Part shown: positions 1 through 13,700 of the stretch, piece after piece
Numbering within the stretch: the stretch's first letter is position 1
Layout: each line of letters starts with the position of its first letter
Notes under the pieces: model-generated
The model's input: only the letters and a program-made list of their open reading frames with translations
What the model was told of the DNA's origin: nothing
The model's database searches: none
Made by a program: the position numbers and the translations under genes
Assembly (NCBI RefSeq): GCF_910592395.1
Contig: NC_088318.1
Coordinates: 17,050,349 to 17,114,348, forward strand
Source: Lineus longissimus
Lineage: Eukaryota; Nemertea; Pilidiophora; Heteronemertea; Lineidae
DNA length: 64,000 nucleotides
Direction of reading: 5' to 3'

Positions 1-1454
1 CCATTTGTTCTGGTGACGTAAGATGAAAATTGCCCCAATACTCTCCAGGTTAGAATTATGTAGTTAAACACTGGATTGAAAGTTGTCATGAATGCTGATG
101 TCAAATACGGTGCAATTTTAAACCAACACAATATACATTCATAGTCAACAGCATCATAAACATTGATATTTACAGTGTAGTTAATTGCAAGTTGTAATCA
201 TTGTGAATTATCGTCTCCTCTCAGTATAACTGACTATCATTCGCATTGTCATACATTAGGGTCAAATATTTAGTGTTTATTCCAGGCCAATTTCTTTCCT
301 TCTATAAACGATATTTTAATTTTAATAATTGTAATGATATGCCGACAACGCTTAGCAAATATCGGGTACTGTATTAAACTAGAGTCCGGTCCGGATAATA
401 TAATCTCCATCCTGGCAAGGCGCGTCTATTTGATTTGGTAACCAATAACCCATGATGGACGCAGCCCCTGGGACCAGTGAAAAACGCGTCCAGATATTCC
501 AAGGTTATGGATACCATGGTTTCGTGATGTAAGGCATAAACCATAGATCGTGCTCATGGAATCTCAGATGTGTCTCATATGATGTAGCCGGGATGACGTA
601 AAACACAAATTGACCAGTAGTAAATAACCTAGATGAAGTCGAATGTTCTTGCCGTTATCTTGGCCCAACTGATTCCATATCGGCTTCATAGTCGACTCGG
701 CTGAGTATGAGAAATATGGTATCCCAGCTACGAAGCTTTATGTAGGTGGGAGATGCTAACTTCGCCCTGTTAGCAGACAGGTGAATAAAATAGTTTGCTG
801 AACTATTTTTATGTCAATGCACTTTTTGTAATCCTAGTTCCTTAGACAATCAATTAGATCTCAGAGTTGAAATTCAGATCTCGTGACACATCTTGTCATT
901 GATTCAATCGATTGTCGTCTGCGATTCCCGTTTGTTTACATTTCCTCCTCATGTAGATTCTCTGGATTAACTTGATAACATCCGACACGGAATTACTGAT
1001 GGTACAAGCCTTGTCTCTCGAAGTTGACAGTTGTTCAATATTGTTCGTCTTCCAAACGTGCAGTATATTCTTCCCGTGTTACCACATCTGAGGAAGCTGG
1101 GCACAGCCAGTACTGCATGAGGAGTATGTGAAAAGCATAATCAACGAATGCTTTCGAGTTGAGTGCTCAGGTTTTTTTTGCGTTTGCATTTGACGGTTGC
1201 TCAAGGTTCTGAATACCAGTCTGGTAGCCAATTAGTAACATTTTTCGGTAAACTCTCGTCCACGACTTCTACTCGATAATGGTAGGCCGGTCGTTGTTGT
1301 TGTCAGTGTCGCCGTTGGACTCTTGGCGCTCAGCAGCCCCGGGCGCGAATTTTGTTTCCTGAACCTTTGGGGCACTATAGTGTACATTTGTACAGGGACT
1401 TTCAACCAATACAATCAGATTTCGATAAATGCATGACGTCAGAAGTCTTAGAAA

Positions 1455-1553
1455 CTTAAGAGCAGTTGGTAGAACGCTCGTCGGGAATGTCAGAATACGA
1501 TGTTCGATCCAAAGGTCGCGAGTTCGAATCCGGTTGTGGACAACATTTTTTTT
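1455..1553 (+). repeat. tRNA-derived SINE fragment or tRNA pseudogene
   Basis: An A-box-like stretch with a D-arm appearance (AGCAGTTGGTAG, 1,461-1,472) has GAGC and GCTC arms that can pair. About 50 bases later comes a good B box (GAGTTCGAATCC, 1,520-1,531), then a run of eight Ts at 1,546-1,553 that would stop RNA polymerase III. The box spacing is longer than in an ordinary tRNA and the T stem does not pair well. A SINE head or decayed tRNA is therefore likelier than a working tRNA gene. Confidence 0.45.
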
Positions 1554-2198
1554 CTATATATTCTTGTTTCCTCACATTGCCGACAATCTCCAGCACAGTA
1601 GAATCAATTGAAAGCGTTGACAGTGAGATCAACTACCCCTGCATGTTAAGGCACGTGGTTAAGGAAGTACGAATGCAATGTAAACCAGTGTACAGCTGTA
1701 CACCGAGAAGTATTGATCTCCAAATGGTTTCATTCCCAATATCAAAATAGAATAGAATCAATCTGTTTCCCTTTTTAAAAAATATGAGAACAACTAAAGG
1801 TGAACCAAAACCAATATCAATAAAAATGTATCGATGAACAAAACAGTTCATATTCATTGGTTGTTTTGGACCTTTGTGTATCTGAAGGACTGCTCGATGA
1901 TTTCTACGTACATGTACTGCAGTGTGTTAGAATTCGAGATGGGAGTATATTTCAAATATTCTGGATACATCACAAATTGTCAGGTATGCCGCGTCGCATT
2001 ACCTGATCGATAACAATTTGACCTCGGGGCAATTTAAACTAAGCCAACTAGCTGCAGATACCAGCAGCCAAACAGCTTCTTTGGAATGAGGAAATCGAGA
2101 TAATCCATGAAGTCCTCCTCATATGCTTGCTTGGTTGGCAGTCCTTTGGTCCCTCAGGCGAAATTACTTGAGTAGAACGCTGCTTCGGGAAGAACGGG

Positions 2199-2222
2199 CC
2201 AGCCAGCCAGCCAGCCAGCCAG
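2199..2222. repeat. CCAG microsatellite, six units
   Basis: Six perfect tandem copies of CCAG. Confidence 0.9.
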
Positions 2223-5200
2223 AAAATCATGGGCTAGCCGGTTGTATTTGTGCTAAACGTTAATTCAACAAAATAGTCTAGAAAGCTGATGGGTTGCTCA
2301 AACATATCATTGTAACGTACATTGAATTTTTTTGCTGATAATAGCTTTAAAAACCCCAAATGTTAATGATGTTTCCAATAGAAAGCTTCATTGCCAATGC
2401 ATTGGAATATTGCTATAACAAAACAAATTACATATATTATGTGATCATAAATCATACCGGGGAATTCGTTTTCCGATACCCATGCCCATGGAGCTAATGG
2501 CTGCAGAGGAACACTCTTTCGGGCTTCCTTTTACGCCTCACTCCAAGGAAGCCTTACTGTCGGTCGCCTATACTGTTGAGACGACACTGAGCCGTCGATA
2601 ACATGTTTCATTGTTAAATCATTGTAATGCTGTAAGAGTGCAAAGCGAAGACGAAGCCATCTAGTCGAGGAACCGAATGCGATTGGTACGTTGTAACTAT
2701 AAAAAGATGGCAAAGTAGTGTACGAACATGTACAGCAGCTTCAACTCTGGCGTAAGCTGCTCTCTAAAATTGCTCTAATGCTAGGCTAACGATATCAAAC
2801 CTAATCTCGTAGACTGTTATCGGCATTTGGATTAGAGGTGTTGGCCTTTCCTCATAATGCTCTTCGCCAATTTGGATGCAGTGATACTAACCCCGAGAAA
2901 GCTTACTCGTGGCTCATAAATCTTCGTTTCTTCATAGATGGTGAATTTATCCCTGATCGCTCATCCCTGGCTAGCGATGAACCATTCGTGTGATATTAGC
3001 CATGTAATGTATTTGCTTTATTGTAGCATTGGTTAAATGTTTCTTATGGTATCATCCACAGGGACCTATTTCTTCGCGGCCATCAAATATTTTGATATTT
3101 TACCATTGTTTTATAAACATTCATACGACTCAAAATGTTCTTACGGGTCATTGTTTCATTGTATGTAAAGCGGGCATGTGAACTTCGGCAGTGTCACACG
3201 GGTGATGGGCCAGTTCATGGGACTACATGTATATCAATGAGCATTTAACATCCAGTGTCAGAAATTCATTTCAGAACCTATTACCTTGGGGAAAGTCTGC
3301 ATACCACTGGTGGAAATGCTAGTAGTGGAGAAAGCTACAATGTCATGAATCAGTTCCAAGTGCACTTGTGGATTTAATATAGCACACAATACTATAATAT
3401 TCTGGCTCAGACGTTGGAGAAACCAATTAGCTCCGACCTGGTGAGAATTTGTCCGGCTGCCTACCGCCCAACCTTGCCTGGCCGGTATGTTTCAGATCGA
3501 GAGAATCCGCCCGAGGTTCCCTCAGATCGATATGACCTGATCAAAGGCTGTGATCCTGATGAGATTTTAAGCTTCAGTGGTAAAGGTTGTGTCTGATCTA
3601 CGTCTAGCTGACTGATTTAATATCTGGTTGGCCATATATATGACAGGCAAAAGAAGAAAGTGTATTACAACTGAATACTGCGCAATCAGTGCCACGAAAA
3701 GAACATTTTCACACCACTATTTCATATTCTCTTGCCACTCAGAAACTTGCCATTATCCTGATTCTGGTGAAAACTACACGATTTTTCTGTACGTTAAGAC
3801 TTCGATTTGAAACGAATCCTTCCCCGCATCCTTTAATTGTGTTAAGACATGTAACAACATCATGCCATGATGTACCATTTTTCTATTAAATCTTATATAG
3901 TGAAGGCGGCAAACGCGCGCCTAATGCTCCTCAGAGAAATAGAGAATGTATTGGATTGCAGGACTAAGTATGTCGGAGTGCGGCAAAGCTGCGGGTTTAC
4001 TGAAAATGGATTGATCATATCGTAGACTAATGCAGTATTTGGGTAGCTTCAGGGATAAGGAAGCAGCTCTGAACCCGATGTGTTGGTGCATTTCATATAT
4101 TTTTCGGTTACCAAATCAGCAAAACGGTGTCTTTAACTAATTGCATATGGTAAATTGAACATCGTGATGAGGAGTTTTCGTTAGTTCGTTTCTCCGACCC
4201 TGAACGTTAAGGCCGGGGCCGGGAAGTGTCCATTCACCATTGATTTCCTCAGGATGCAATCCCCTCGCAACGCAGTCTTCTTCACTCAAATGGATGTTAC
4301 TTACAACAGTTAGGAATGTTGGACAAGTGTGCCCCGGAATCTCTCAAGGGAAATGATTGACTCGTAATAATCTTCTAACCGATCGATATGTGATGGGCAG
4401 AATCGCATACCTCTGGGTCCGGTAACATCATTATGGGACATCTCAGCCAATTCGGAACATGATGTGCGTCGTGTAATGTTACGGATGTATTCGAAGAGGG
4501 GAGTGCAACTTCTTTCTCTTCCTTCGACGCCAGTCAACATAAGAAAGTCTAAGTGGTAAAGAATAGGGTTCTTTTGCCTCGATATATGCACGACCTTTTC
4601 TGTCATGATGCCACATTTGGAGTAGGCTATTCCGTATAAAGAGTCTACGACGTGTTCGGTACTGGAATGCAAAAGTCTGTATTTGCCGATACATCGCAAA
4701 TTACATAGAATGACAGATATAGAATTTTCGACGCTTTCCTCAAAATTCGAGGCTAGATCTTTCAAATGGATCTTGTTTTGGCAGCCAGAAATCTCAGTAC
4801 AATCCCTGTAACTCGAGAGCAAGACTTGTATCGTATTCTATCCTCGAGTGGAACTCGATATTCTTATCCTAGACATGTACAAATGTTCTCGTAATCTGAT
4901 TACAGTCTTATAGTAGAGGCCATGAAAGGCCGTTAGCCTGAGCACTGATCACAGGAAGATACGGGTGTGGAACTCAGGAAAGGGGATTGGAGACGGAAGG
5001 AGCCGAGTTGAGTAAAGGGCGAATTGTCGCACGATATGTTCTCGCGAGAGGTTTAGTATTCCGTGTCATTCAGGGATTACCTAAGCTTTCTATTGGTTAG
5101 AACTTTCTGTGGTATCGTCCAATCCGGTTTTACTGCCGAGCGCACTGTCGGTATTTGATTACTCACTAGAGAGTCCCATTCCCACCGAATACTCTCATTG

Positions 5201-6310
5201 CTATTCTGCATGCAATGATGAGCACATTGGTTTTTAGCTCTTCTTCTGCATCTCTCTGTAAACATCAAAGCCTTCAAATCAAACAGAAATGTCGCGCAGT
5301 ATTCGCAAAAAAAACTCCAATAGCTATTTCAGCCTGCTGTCTGATCCGCATGTTGTGATGGCAGAGGCAATTTTGGTTTAGAAGAACGTCGTGTGTGATC
5401 AGACTCCGCGCACCCACCAAATGTTGCTATTTATAGACAAAATTGCAGAGAATTCGATGCCAGTTTTTTTAATTCAAATGAATTGGAAAACAAAATTGGT
5501 AAATAATTCGACATCTTCTTTCTAGAGGTCAGGTTTTCAGGGCAAGGTGAGAGAGGGCATATATTCTTAAAAGCACTATATTGATTCATAATACGTCTGT
5601 CATGTAATAACTGTCGTTCTGCACTAAAAAAACATTATTGATTGCGATTTTCAAATACGTATACTGTAGCCTCGCAACTTTCCTCTAAATGAGTGATTAG
5701 ACGCAACTATATCAGTCCGCCCCTGGCAGCCATGTTTAATACCGCGCATCGCCGGAAGCTCTGCAGCAAGATTTGAGTCTAATTACTGATGTTTGTGTCC
5801 TTCCTCGGGGAAGTTATTTCCTTAGCTTACAATGGCTGCTATTCTTTGAAGTGGAAATTCGTTTTTGATTGTGATTTGCTGTTTTTGTAGTGCCTTGGCT
5901 GTAATTAAATACAGACTCGTTAAGCTAGCATGATCAAATAAAGGCTAATTGATTTCGGTATTTCTCGCAAAGGATACACTCAGCATGCGCTTACGCAGAC
6001 GACCCCCCAAATGTCAACAACAAGTAAAATCAGAGATAGTAATGAGATTATCATGTTTAACAATCGACGTGACAAACTCTGAGCAGTTGAGAATGTTTTC
6101 GATTGATCAATTGCCTCCTATCAAAACGGGTGATCGATTCCACGGCTCCATCACTGTCGACGCGCGGTGCAAATTAATCTGATGCACTTTCAATATTCAC
6201 TGTTCGCGCTTTGTGCTCTTGGCTGATTTGGTCACACTTTGTCTGACCTTGACCTTGGCCTGTCACCTATCTTGACCTGTAATGCAGTCTTGGTCTTCGT
6301 GTAGGATGAA

Positions 6311-6358
6311 GTGGTGGTGGTGGTGGTGGTGGTGGTGGTGGGTGGGGGGGGGGGGGGG
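6311..6358. repeat. GTG trinucleotide repeat running into a poly-G tract
   Basis: About ten GTG units are followed by an almost pure run of G. It is a simple repeat, likely length-polymorphic, and the exact length is liable to assembly error. Confidence 0.9.
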
Positions 6359-7573
6359 CATATCAATTTATCCGTAGAAACTGAGATCCGTCCGTCCTTC
6401 AAGCTATAGTTCTTTATGACACCACTTGAATCCCTCTTGGAAGCTAAAACAAACTGATGGTGACATTACCACGAGGACGGTTAGAGAAGACTGGTGGATC
6501 GTCTCAGAGACCTTTTCTACTAACAGCTCTATTGATGTTTGTAATTGGTGAATACTTGTTGATTAAACTTGGAAAGTGCATTTGATTAATTTCAGTCTAT
6601 GATATATTCTTGAATACATCTTAATGGCGACCTTTAAAGTGTAATTGTAGCAAACCAATAGCACTTTATTGATTAGAGCCGCTGGATTCTGCTTAGATCC
6701 ATGGTCTCCATTACTGTCGCTATCGCCTGTCATCAGACTAAGTGCAGTTTACATAATTGGAGTAGAATTTCCGCGATTTGACAGTTGAATCAGTGGAAGG
6801 ACATCCTCAACCTATGTCACTACATTTCGGGCGGCTTTGTCACTAAACACTTTAAAGTGATGTTGCTTGTTAGATACTGTATGCTGTATCATGAGATGCA
6901 CCTGAACCTGTATGAGATACGCTTGATTCAGTGATAGATTTGACTATGACATCAAATATTAAACAAGGGTAGCCGCGATGATTACACAAGAATAATTCTC
7001 CTATGAATAACTGAGAACCTGAAAGATTACCGTAATGATGAGAATAACTCTTATCGATTCTCTGTCCCAGTGGCGGAGATATGAAGAGGACACTTTTTAG
7101 CAGCAGAGCTATCAACCGACTCATCAGTGCGTGATCGGCCCCTGACAGTGTTTTCGATCGTAATCACGAAACAAGGCAGGCTGGGAAAAGATGGGCATGG
7201 ATATCGCGCGGGGAAGAATCTCAGATGGGTACAGCAATGAACCCATCATCGTCGCTTTGAGCGAAAGTTTGGGAAATGTTGATGGAGAAACTGAAAATGG
7301 TGGGCGACAGGACGGGGAAGACGTCAACTAGACTGCAACCACCGGGGTCTCAAATGTTATGTTGGCCTAATAGAGCGAGGAATGGAGTTATTCTTTTTCA
7401 AATCTTAAAATCTCCAGCCAATCCCTGCTCTTCAAACCCCCGATTTGTCTCTTTTTATCGACAGGTTAAACCTTTGACTGAGAAACAGATGCTTTTCTTC
7501 AGGAAGCCCTACTCGTCCACATCATATCTTATTGACACGTTTCTTAACCCCTGTTTACTTTGTCTCTTTTCAG

Positions 7574-7799
7574 TTCGAACGATTCATCAGCTCAAAGGAA
7601 ATCCATCCCGATCATGGCGGTCGGCCATTTTGTTTTTGCACAGACGGCCAACTTCACATGCGCCTCCTACTGCATCCAGAGGCAACTAACAAGAACATTA
7701 ACCTAGCCAAATACTTCCACAAATTCTTCGACCTCCGAAAGGAATTCAAGAAATTTTACAAATTCGAAAATGTCAACAATATAAAAGATATGTTGGAAT
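7574..7799 (+). CDS. ESRP: ESRP exon, N-terminal domain
   Basis: The acceptor is TCTCTTTTCAG and the donor at 7,800 is GTATCC. The exon starts in phase 0 and ends in phase 1. It encodes [16 protein letters not shown] and [10 protein letters not shown], hallmark strings of the ESRP N-terminal domain. An upstream exon must end in phase 0 but was not found. Confidence 0.9.
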
Positions 7800-10700
7800 G
7801 TATCCTTTTTACAAAAACATGAAAATTCTGTGATTTAGTGGATCTACCGATCTGGATAGCTTGTAGCGTCCCTAGCGGCGAAATCAGGAATGAAGGTAGG
7901 ACTGTTTTTTCATGGGGCATTTGTGCTTCCGGTCAAGGAGTTCTTCACATTGATAATACTAGTATTTGTCTACGATTTCCACCACCTTAATAGCTTCCTC
8001 CGCCGAGGCTCCTGAGACGTTCTTACTGCTGCATCTCAATTCGCCGGTTTCGAGTTGGACCCTAGACCAATCATTTTTGACAAAAAAGTGAATTCATCGA
8101 AAAAAATGTTTCGGCGAATCACTCTCAGACATAATGAAATCAAATTGGCCGAAAAATATGCTTGCTGAGGCAAGAATCACGTATCGGTGTGCTTAATGCA
8201 GCGGGTTGGAAAATGAAATGAAATGGAAAACATATCAAAGTCAGTTATATAGCGTCGTCCTTTTTTGATCGGTGTACCAAACCGTAGCCTTTATCGACTT
8301 CCATTCGATCGTGGGCATCAAAGGAGGTTTCCTCTTACAAGAATTACTTTGAGTCGGTTGCTGGCCTTTAGATGGTGACATCATATGACTAGCAATAGAT
8401 ACATTGCAATGGATATTTGCGGAGGAGTTGTTTGGGTGAATTCTAATCGGATTCCTATGACCGCCTGCCTGACTTGAATGACTAAGACGAGCAAGATGCT
8501 TACCTTTTCGAGAAGAAATGTTAACCATGATGATATATATTCAAAATGCCCGAAACTGAGCCCGGGCACCAATGTGCTCATTTGAATATCTGGCTAATCA
8601 AAACAAGACGACAAATTGATTGTCACTGACGAAATTGCCAATCAAAATCCCAATTCATGAATTTACAAATCATCTGGAAAGATGTCAGCCCAACTCTTCT
8701 TTAAAACCCCACGGAACGATCCACTATTAGTAATAACATTCAGTGCCATTGTTAATGGAAAATGGTGATTTTTTTAATCGTCAAAGCAATATAAGTCACA
8801 ATAAAGTCACAAGACTGAGAACCAATTACCCACGCAAAACAAGAAACTCAAAGTAATAATTTCCTTCTCTCCACCGATTCATTCATTTGTGACATATCTC
8901 AGGCAAGACGGATTTAATCTGATCAGATCCTACTTTCCGCCGGAAGAAAAAGCGCGTTTGATATCTCTCTGCATGAAATCCACTCTGGAGATATGGAAAT
9001 TTTATTAGAATAATTTTCTCACGTTCGTCTATCATTCGAAAAAAACTCAAGCTGTCGACAGGTTTCTGGCCAGAACCCTGTGGCAATGCTATAGTCACGA
9101 GCACTTGAAGGTTTCTGCCGCAAAGAGGCTAGCGAAAATCAGAATTCTATGGTAGTATAAGTGCAGCATTCCCTGATGCATGCATGTTTCGACGGAACGT
9201 ATCCAGCAAACACTACAATCATTTGCTTGCTTGCTAGCTTTGTATTTGGTATCATTTTTGTACAGAAATTAAATCCCATGCGCCTGTGAAATCCGTGCGG
9301 TTTCCCGCTTTTGCCGCTGCACCGGAAACTGACCTTAAACCGATTGAAGCGACTCCTGGTTCCAACGGTTCTTTTCGATGACGTGTCAGAGGTTCAATGT
9401 TTCTTTCTTGTAGCAATGTCACTGAGATACCTTCTAAGAAGACGAATCCGTAGCTATTCTTTTCACATTTTTAAACACCTCACCCGAAGGAAGCTAACAT
9501 TACGATCTGATATGTCATTGTTAAAAATTAAGACTCCCAAGCAATTAATACCATGACAATCGTGGTTAGAAGAAATATGTCAATGGCAAATTGACAAAAG
9601 TTGGTCTTAATGTAATTCGATGGCTCCGGTGGCTGTCAGCGACAGATGCCCTGATTGTAGTGCACTGCAGACCATTACGATCTTGACCAGTCCATTATAT
9701 TCCTGCGGCCTTTCGGGAATGCAGCTCTGATTATCTGATCTTGGCGATCTCAGAATGCTTAGAGGCCAATCAGTGTCAATGATGGCCTCGGGAAGACGCC
9801 GGCTTTGCTGGAAGGTAGACACGCGCCTGTTCGTGAGGTTGAACGATCACGGGGATGCGTGAGCAGGGTATTTTGACAGTGCTCAGATGAAAAACAAGTT
9901 ACTGATTGGATAACTAAGACGCTGGGGAGGCAATATTTAAATCTACTGCTCATGTTGGAAGAACTTTACATATTTCAACTGTAATTGTATTTTTTCTCCC
10001 GTCCATTACACTAGCTACAATTTTGAATGACAACGCTGTCGCTCATGACACTAACTACTGAAACTTTAATCACGCTGGAAGGAGACGATCGTGTGATTAT
10101 GACACCCAATGGAGCTGTAGGTCTGTGCTTTAATGCTGCCTTGTCATCCAGACATGGTTACAGGCACTTAGAAGCCTCCAGTGGGAAATATGAGAGGCAG
10201 AGTACATGTTGCGGTCCAGCGACGTGATGTGAATGTCATATTGGGTTTTATTGTCAATAATCAACGGCATGGTGATAACGTGGCAATTGTGTACTATTTT
10301 CACATCATATTGCAAGTTTCGTTTCAACCAAGATTATTGGCGTTTGGCGGGATGACGTGCAAAATTCCATGTGTCTTGGTTTGATATTTCCACATAGTTC
10401 ATCCCATGATGCACCACACTGTCGCTTCCGTCTATACGATTAATCTGTCTGATAGTATCCCGATGACGAGTTTAATTATCATTTCAAAGATGATTTAATT
10501 AGGTTTGATTGATTGTAATCATCTCCATCGAGCCCTATCACGTCAAACCCAAGGACGAACAGTTATACGATTTTCATTAGCCCGTTGGCAGTCGCTATCT
10601 TCAACATAAATGCAGATTTTGTGTTTATATAAATAAGGGGGCATCCAGTACAGTTAGTTGCATCATGACGGACTGTCACTCCATGGTGATGTTATTCAAT

Positions 10701-13700
10701 ATCAAACATGTGGTAATTTTTTTTTAATTTGAACTGTCTGGTTCCTCATTTTGATCAGTTAGAGGTAAAGCAATTTGAAATATTGCACAACACTAAGCAG
10801 TTAAAAAAGATATCACTCACATTCCAATTTAGTAACTTCATACTAAATTGAAAAAGTTGTGGCAAAATATATCCTAAAAACCGCCGTATGACCGATACGT
10901 CAGCAAGATTCGCAATCGCCAGGGCGAAGTGACTCGCTGATGACATCATAATAAATTGTTGACAATTTTACGTATTCAGCAGCTTGTGTGGCTTGCATTA
11001 TGGGCTACAAGTGCGAAGCACGTCCGCGGCAAGCCTTATTAGCGAAGCAACAGTTCTAACCAAATTTATGAATTCCCAAAGCGATAGGAGATAAATAAAT
11101 CACAAATGAGATTTAGATATCAAAACCATGTTCCATTGTCCCCGTGCGTGATACGTCGTTGCAACATCCGGGTACAACGGCGGCCATATTGTCATATTGG
11201 TGTGATCTGAAGGCAGTTATTGTTACGCCGCTAATGTAGTCCTGATATCACTGGCACTCTCCATTGGGACCTCCCACAGCTGTGCACATAGCATGTTAGA
11301 TTTTTAATTATTGGCGAATCCCTCAATCAGCGCAGGCTGTCGTTTTATTGCAGCGCCCCTGAACCATTGTCTTGGCTTGTTCATTGAGAAAGGTAATCCA
11401 TGAACAATGAGCACTGGCGATATTATTTCAACAGCCTGTTGAGCGCACTGTTTGTTCTTCATGTTAATTTCCCCCATTTTCTCATTCTGTCTGTCACTGC
11501 CTTCACTGACTTCCGTTCCGGGAACCTGCAATGGATTCGGTAGCGATTTTATTGTTTAATTAATTCGACTTGGGTGATGAGGCCACGTGACCTGGAACGG
11601 ATGCACCGTAGCCTTCATGGCTCAATCAATATTGATATCAATGCCATGCATATTTGACCAGCTTTGGTTTTTCGGATTTTTTTCCCAGCCAGTGAGGTTG
11701 TGAAGCGGACTATTTTGTCATGTTCTTCAAATTCGAACAAAATAATTTGAAATGTACATATAGTTGAACGATTTGTTTGTACATATGGTTACATCGGCGT
11801 ACTTGTAATCTCACCAAAGATGTTGGTACATCAAGGGTTAAAGAGCCAATTACTGATACGGATCCATGGAGACAATCCAAACGTAAGAAATCTCGGGTTT
11901 TTCTGAATTACGACAGCGAATGTCACTTATGGCCGACAACTTGTGTAATTGAATTTATTGATATAAAGCATGGGATGTGATCATTCAGTGTCTCATTAAA
12001 TAGTTTTGTCATTCGTGTGAGATCGCGAGAGACAGAACGTGTCACTCGGATCGGTGAAATGTTGTGCTGACAGGGCTTCGTGTATCTGAGGTTTTGAATG
12101 AGACAAGCTTAGATTTTCAGTTCTTTCTTTGGCTTCACCCACTGGGGCTGCACTCGGAATACATCAAATCACTCTATGCTAGGAATGCAGTTAAACATTA
12201 CTAATTCCCATCAGCGCAAGTCACAAAAATTGGTGGACAGAAAGTCTATTTCTTTATTGAAAGGCATTTCTTCGTCACTGCTAGGAATTATGCAGAAGGC
12301 AGTCAGTGGTTTTGATGCATATGCCGCATATTCTTCCTCTACTCAGATTCTTGACGGGTGATATTTCATTCATCTCTCGAGGGAAGTTGTGCAAATTATT
12401 GTACATCATTGGCAATAAAACTCTAGAATAGCTAATGCGTGGCTGCGGAATGATAAAGGAGATTGGTTAGGCCGTAATTGAATATATGAGAGCAGTGCAT
12501 CTACATGTGTTTGAGAGGCTATTGTCCGGGCCCCAGCTGGTGCCAGCTTCAATAAGAGGATCTTCACCCTAGGTCAACTGAGCAGCACATATGGCGTTTA
12601 TGTATCCAAGTCCTTTGGAAGTGACTCTATTCATACTGATGGTAACATGAATTCGGTCCAGCCGGTACCTGGCTTACTTTTTAGGAGAATGGCTCGTGGC
12701 ACAGACCGCCAAAGCTGTTACCGAGCTGTTCCAATGCTGCCCGACATGGACATTGTTTTGGTCCTCCACTGGTAACACATTTATAAGATTAAATCGGGCT
12801 TGATGTGTTCTGCCTGTGAATGTGTGACAGTTTGCTGTTTTTTACAGTGGGGTGAAATTTTTTTGAACATTTTGGAAACTTTTTTGATTGATTTGGTGCA
12901 AGACTATGGGCAACTATCTTTATCTTATTTTTCGTGCAGAAGCTCTTTGCCGGAAGTGTAAAGCAATGAGGCCCCATCTTCGTTTTCATCGACCTTGGAA
13001 AGGTCGTACAAGGGAACTGAGCAAGAGGTCTACTTGTGTCAATGTAAATGGCCTGCAAAGGGTCCTTTCACGGGAGCTTTTGCCGAGTCTGTTGCAAACC
13101 TAATCACCATTTCCATCACATGTAATAGCTCTCCATAACAGGATGATGCGGCTATTTGACACAGCCAGACAAATTGATCGATAGTGAGGGTGTTTTTCTA
13201 GTGACACTGTTGTGATGCTGTCTGTCACTCTGTATCATCGTTGCATCACTCAGCGGTCGTCTGCTCGATACGTGGAAACGCCACATAACGACTTAATGAA
13301 CACTTCATCCTAAAGCAGGAGGCTCGATTAGCCCAATAGCACGTTTCGAAGTGAAGTCCATCTGACTTCATCTACCTCAGAGAGGCTACATTGATCCTGT
13401 AAAATAACTCATATGTTATAAAGTATAAACTTGGCATTACGATACAGAAATGGTTTGCTGCTTTGCTGCTAATATCTTGTCATCTCAGATACATTTGATA
13501 TGATTCATAGCAAAAAGGGCAGTACTTGTAACAACTTCACTGTGTTGTGGTGAAACTGTCACTTCTCAGAGGCGACAAATATCTTCGTCACGAAACACAA
13601 CGTGAGAAGAGCTTTGCAGATTAATTGGCGTTTATCGAAGTGATTGTGTGGGCGAAGCAATCCTGAACATTCCTCAGTCCCGACCTTCGTTCAAGCTAGT

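Larger units (their letters stand above)
1..7573. other. Spacer or ESRP intron with no convincing gene
   Basis: No reading frame here has both plausible splice sites and a protein I recognise. The stretch holds a tRNA-like SINE fragment near 1.45 kb, a CCAG microsatellite at 2.2 kb and a GTG/poly-G tract at 6.3 kb. The ESRP family has coding sequence upstream of the first exon found at 7,574, so this stretch may be an ESRP intron or 5' flank. I could not find the missing upstream exon in it. Confidence 0.5.

Noticed and set aside
1429-1750. Functional tRNA gene near 1.45 kb
   Set aside because: A- and B-box spacing is about 18 bases too long and the T-arm stem does not pair, so it is listed as a SINE or pseudogene instead.
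4310-4822. 170-residue open frame on the minus strand
   Set aside because: It begins at a TTG, has no usable ATG near its start, shows no recognisable motif or composition, and lacks clear splice sites. Its length alone is not enough in 64 kb.
5949-6182. Possible upstream ESRP exon (IDVTNSEQL resembles part of the N-terminal region)
   Set aside because: No donor site is present at the right phase and the similarity is only a few residues.
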